Source: Paraburkholderia polaris (GTDB taxonomy: Bacteria; Pseudomonadota; Gammaproteobacteria; Burkholderiales; Burkholderiaceae). From it: 64,000 nt of DNA. The notes below the pieces were generated by a model. It did not search any database. It was not told where the DNA came from and saw only the letters and a program-made list of their open reading frames with translations. The stretch covers positions 62,001 to 126,000 of the forward strand of contig NZ_JABBGJ010000021.1 in assembly GCF_012927345.1 (NCBI RefSeq). Direction: 5' to 3'. The position numbers and the translations under genes are program-made. Position 1 is the first letter of the stretch. Each line of letters starts with the position of its first letter. Below, piece after piece: positions 62,238 to 64,000 of this stretch.

Positions 62238-62750
62238 ATGCATTCCACGCTTTCTGCTCCCGCCGTCGATGCAAAGATATTGCTCGGCCACGATCTCCAT
62301 TCGGAAGTAATCCTATATTTCATCAAATGCACCGGGTCGTCGTCGGACTACGTGGAGCGACAACTCACGGAATGCCTGCGCTATCTTTATCTGGTCTCGA
62401 AGCACCGGGATCGACTGAGTGGCCTTTTCCTGCCCGTCGAGCAACAGATCGACGAAATCTGGCATTACCTCATTCTCCAGACACGCGAATATCGGACGCT
62501 CTGTGAAGAACGTTTGCCCGGAGGCTTCTTTATCGAGCACCGCAGCTGCCCTTACGCGACCTATCAGCAGGAGCCGAGCCGTGAGCAACTGATCGAGCAA
62601 TCGCTGCGCTGGCTGCCCTTGTATCGGGAATCCTTCGGTCCGTTCGACGAAGGCGCGCTGCCGCACTGGACCATGCCTCGTTTTCTCCGCGACGAAATGG
62701 GCCTCTCGTTGTCGGACATCGCGCAGCTCGAAGATCCCGAGGCTGCCTGA
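62238..62750 (+). CDS. GRDP-like small protein of the peptide cluster
   Basis: This 170-residue protein has the pattern D-E-I-W-H-x-x-I-L-x-T-x-x-Y-x-x-x-C (about 75-92) followed by GGFFIEHRSCPY. It corresponds to the core of the glycine-rich-domain-protein-like family (PF07173 type), known mostly from plants and fungi, where it has no defined biochemistry. The conserved W-H, C and H could form a metal site. The N-terminal 60 residues are helical (YVERQLTECLRYLYLVSKHR). GAGGAAAA precedes the ATG, 47 bases after the enzyme gene. Inclusion in the cluster suggests a tailoring or recognition role, which is inference. Confidence 0.6.
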   Translation: MHSTLSAPAVDAKILLGHDLHSEVILYFIKCTGSSSDYVERQLTECLRYLYLVSKHRDRLSGLFLPVEQQIDEIWHYLILQTREYRTLCEERLPGGFFIEHRSCPYATYQQEPSREQLIEQSLRWLPLYRESFGPFDEGALPHWTMPRFLRDEMGLSLSDIAQLEDPEAA

Positions 62751-62761
62751 GAGCTGACGCC

Positions 62762-64000
62762 ATGACAGGCTACCGAGACTCTGAGTGCCTGGGGAGCGGG
62801 CGTGATCGATTGTCCACAAGCCCGCTTGCCCTTGCCGTCATCCTGGCCTGCCAGTTGATGGTGGTCCTCGACGGGACCGTGACATACGCGGCACTGCCGA
62901 AACTTCGGGCAGACCTTGGGCTTGCGCGTGCGGATCTGTCCTGGGTGCAGAACGCCTATATGCTGACTTTCGGCGGTTTCATGCTGCTGGGCGCTCGCAC
63001 CGGCGACATTCTGGGACACCGCCGCGTCTTTCTGGCCGCCAGTGCGGCGTTTGTCCTGGCGTCGTCTGCTGGCGGGCTGACTCAATCCATCCAGGGGCTG
63101 CTCGTCGCGCGTGGCTTGCAAGGCATCGCCGCCGCCTTTGCCGCGCCTTCCGCGCTCGCGCTGCTCATGTTGCTCTTTCCGGAAGGCGTGGCGCGTGTGC
63201 GTGCCATCAGCCTCTACACAGCGGTATCCGGCGGCGGTAGCGCAGCGGGGCTGGTACTCGGCGGCATACTGACCGATGTCGGCTCATGGCGCTGGGTACT
63301 GTTCATCAATGTGCCCATCGGCGCACTCTTGCTGATGCTCGGGCCGCGATGCCTGCCTGAAGCGCCGCGCAACGGCGGTCACTTCGACGTCATGGGCGCG
63401 TTGACCATTACCCTTGGCACAAGCCTTCTGGTGTACGGGCTCGTACGTTGTGTGCCTGACGGTGCTGAACACCCGGGCGTCGTGGCGCCGCTCATCGCAG
63501 CGGGCCTACTGCTCACGGCCTTCGTTCACATCGAGAAGCGGGCTCGGCAACCGATTACACCGCTCTCGCTCTTCGTGAACGCGCAACGCTTAGGCGCCTA
63601 TGCCGGCAGGATGCTGCTGATTGGCGGCATGCTGGGGACCTTCTTTTTCCTGATCCAGTATGTGCAGGAGGTTCTCAAGTTCAGCGCGTTCCGCGCGGGC
63701 CTCGCCTTCCTGCCGCTATCGGTTACGCAATTTCTGATGGTGATGGTTGGCGTGCCACGGCTTATGCCGCGGCTAGGCGGGAAAGGTCTGCTGACGGGAG
63801 GACTGCTGATCGCAGCGAGCGGCATGGTGTGCCTGAGCAGGGTCAGTGCCGACACCGAGTTTTTTGCCGACCTGGCGTTGCCCATCGTGATGTTGGGGAT
63901 CGGCACCGGCGCGGCGCTCGTGCCGCTTACAACGGCCGGCATCGCCGGCGTGGCACCGCGCGATGCCGGTGCAGCTTCCGGTTTGATCAACGCGACGCAC
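62762..64000 (+). CDS. MFS efflux transporter, DHA2 (EmrB/QacA) type, C-terminus beyond window
   Basis: This reads 413 codons without a stop to the window end. The N-terminus has 22 soluble residues, then helix 1 (ALAVILACQLMVVLDGTVTY), the motif-A loop GARTGDILGHRRVFL, and motif C of the antiporter type SGGGSAAGLVLGGILTDVGS followed by WRWVLFINVPIGALL, diagnostic for 14-helix drug:H+ antiporters. At least twelve hydrophobic segments are present, so most of the roughly 470-residue protein is here. It starts 11 bases after the GRDP-like gene, so it is co-transcribed. In this setting it would export the modified peptide product or confer self-protection. Confidence 0.9.
   Translation, partial: MTGYRDSECLGSGRDRLSTSPLALAVILACQLMVVLDGTVTYAALPKLRADLGLARADLSWVQNAYMLTFGGFMLLGARTGDILGHRRVFLAASAAFVLASSAGGLTQSIQGLLVARGLQGIAAAFAAPSALALLMLLFPEGVARVRAISLYTAVSGGGSAAGLVLGGILTDVGSWRWVLFINVPIGALLLMLGPRCLPEAPRNGGHFDVMGALTITLGTSLLVYGLVRCVPDGAEHPGVVAPLIAAGLLLTAFVHIEKRARQPITPLSLFVNAQRLGAYAGRMLLIGGMLGTFFFLIQYVQEVLKFSAFRAGLAFLPLSVTQFLMVMVGVPRLMPRLGGKGLLTGGLLIAASGMVCLSRVSADTEFFADLALPIVMLGIGTGAALVPLTTAGIAGVAPRDAGAASGLINATH

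Overview
The window is a 64 kb piece of a high-GC betaproteobacterial chromosome. Gene content points to Burkholderiaceae, most likely Paraburkholderia or a close relative: an xseB-ispA-dxs operon, polA back to back with a LOG-family gene, a BPSS1780-type membrane protein behind thrB, a DUF3563 miniprotein, an ohrR/ohr pair, and a large glgE-treS-glgB-glgX-treZ-malQ-treY operon. The assignment is inferred from recognised families, not from a search. No tRNA, rRNA, CRISPR array, insertion sequence or prophage was seen.

Layout. 1-10.5 kb is housekeeping: xseB-ispA-dxs (dxs cut by the window edge), a Rieske oxygenase, a two-domain sulfurtransferase, a Tat-exported dienelactone hydrolase, a type II NADH dehydrogenase, polA and LOG. 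10.5-20.2 kb holds a LysR/split-ChrA locus, amn, thrB with two small neighbours, ohrR-ohr and a photolyase. 20.2-26.4 kb is scarred: a tspO remnant, DUF3563, an esterase, a PAP2 phosphatase running up to a modA remnant, orphan modE, a tautomerase/LysR pair and a DUF4160 (frameshifted)-DUF2442 pair. 26.4-34.1 kb carries an Ala/Lys/His-rich exported protein, an Xre/RES toxin-antitoxin module, a phosphatase, a three-subunit membrane sugar dehydrogenase (small subunit, GMC flavoprotein, triheme cytochrome) and a DUF1345 protein.

34.5-53.0 kb is one co-directional, largely overlapping operon for trehalose and alpha-glucan. TreS-maltokinase makes maltose 1-phosphate from trehalose, GlgE polymerises it and GlgB branches it. 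GlgX debranches, MalQ rearranges chains, and TreY/TreZ convert chain ends back to trehalose. No glgA, glgC or glgP is present here. GlgE carries an N-terminal second GH13-like domain that seems to lack its acid/base residue.

53-60.3 kb holds a SnoaL/TetR divergent pair with a clear operator, a dipeptidase fused to a DUF3299-like domain, TSUP and CorC-type membrane proteins, a degenerate histidine kinase, an FKBP and an AraC regulator.

The most unusual locus starts at 60.6 kb. A 60-residue peptide carries four copies of Gly-Cys-Ile-Ser, the last one at its C-terminus, each written with different codons. It is followed by a perfect 13-bp hairpin, a PaaK/LuxE-like adenylate-forming enzyme, a small GRDP-like protein and a DHA2-type MFS exporter cut by the window end. 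This looks like a ribosomally made, post-translationally modified peptide (RiPP) cluster of a type I do not recognise. The chemistry is inference and the cluster probably continues past 64 kb.
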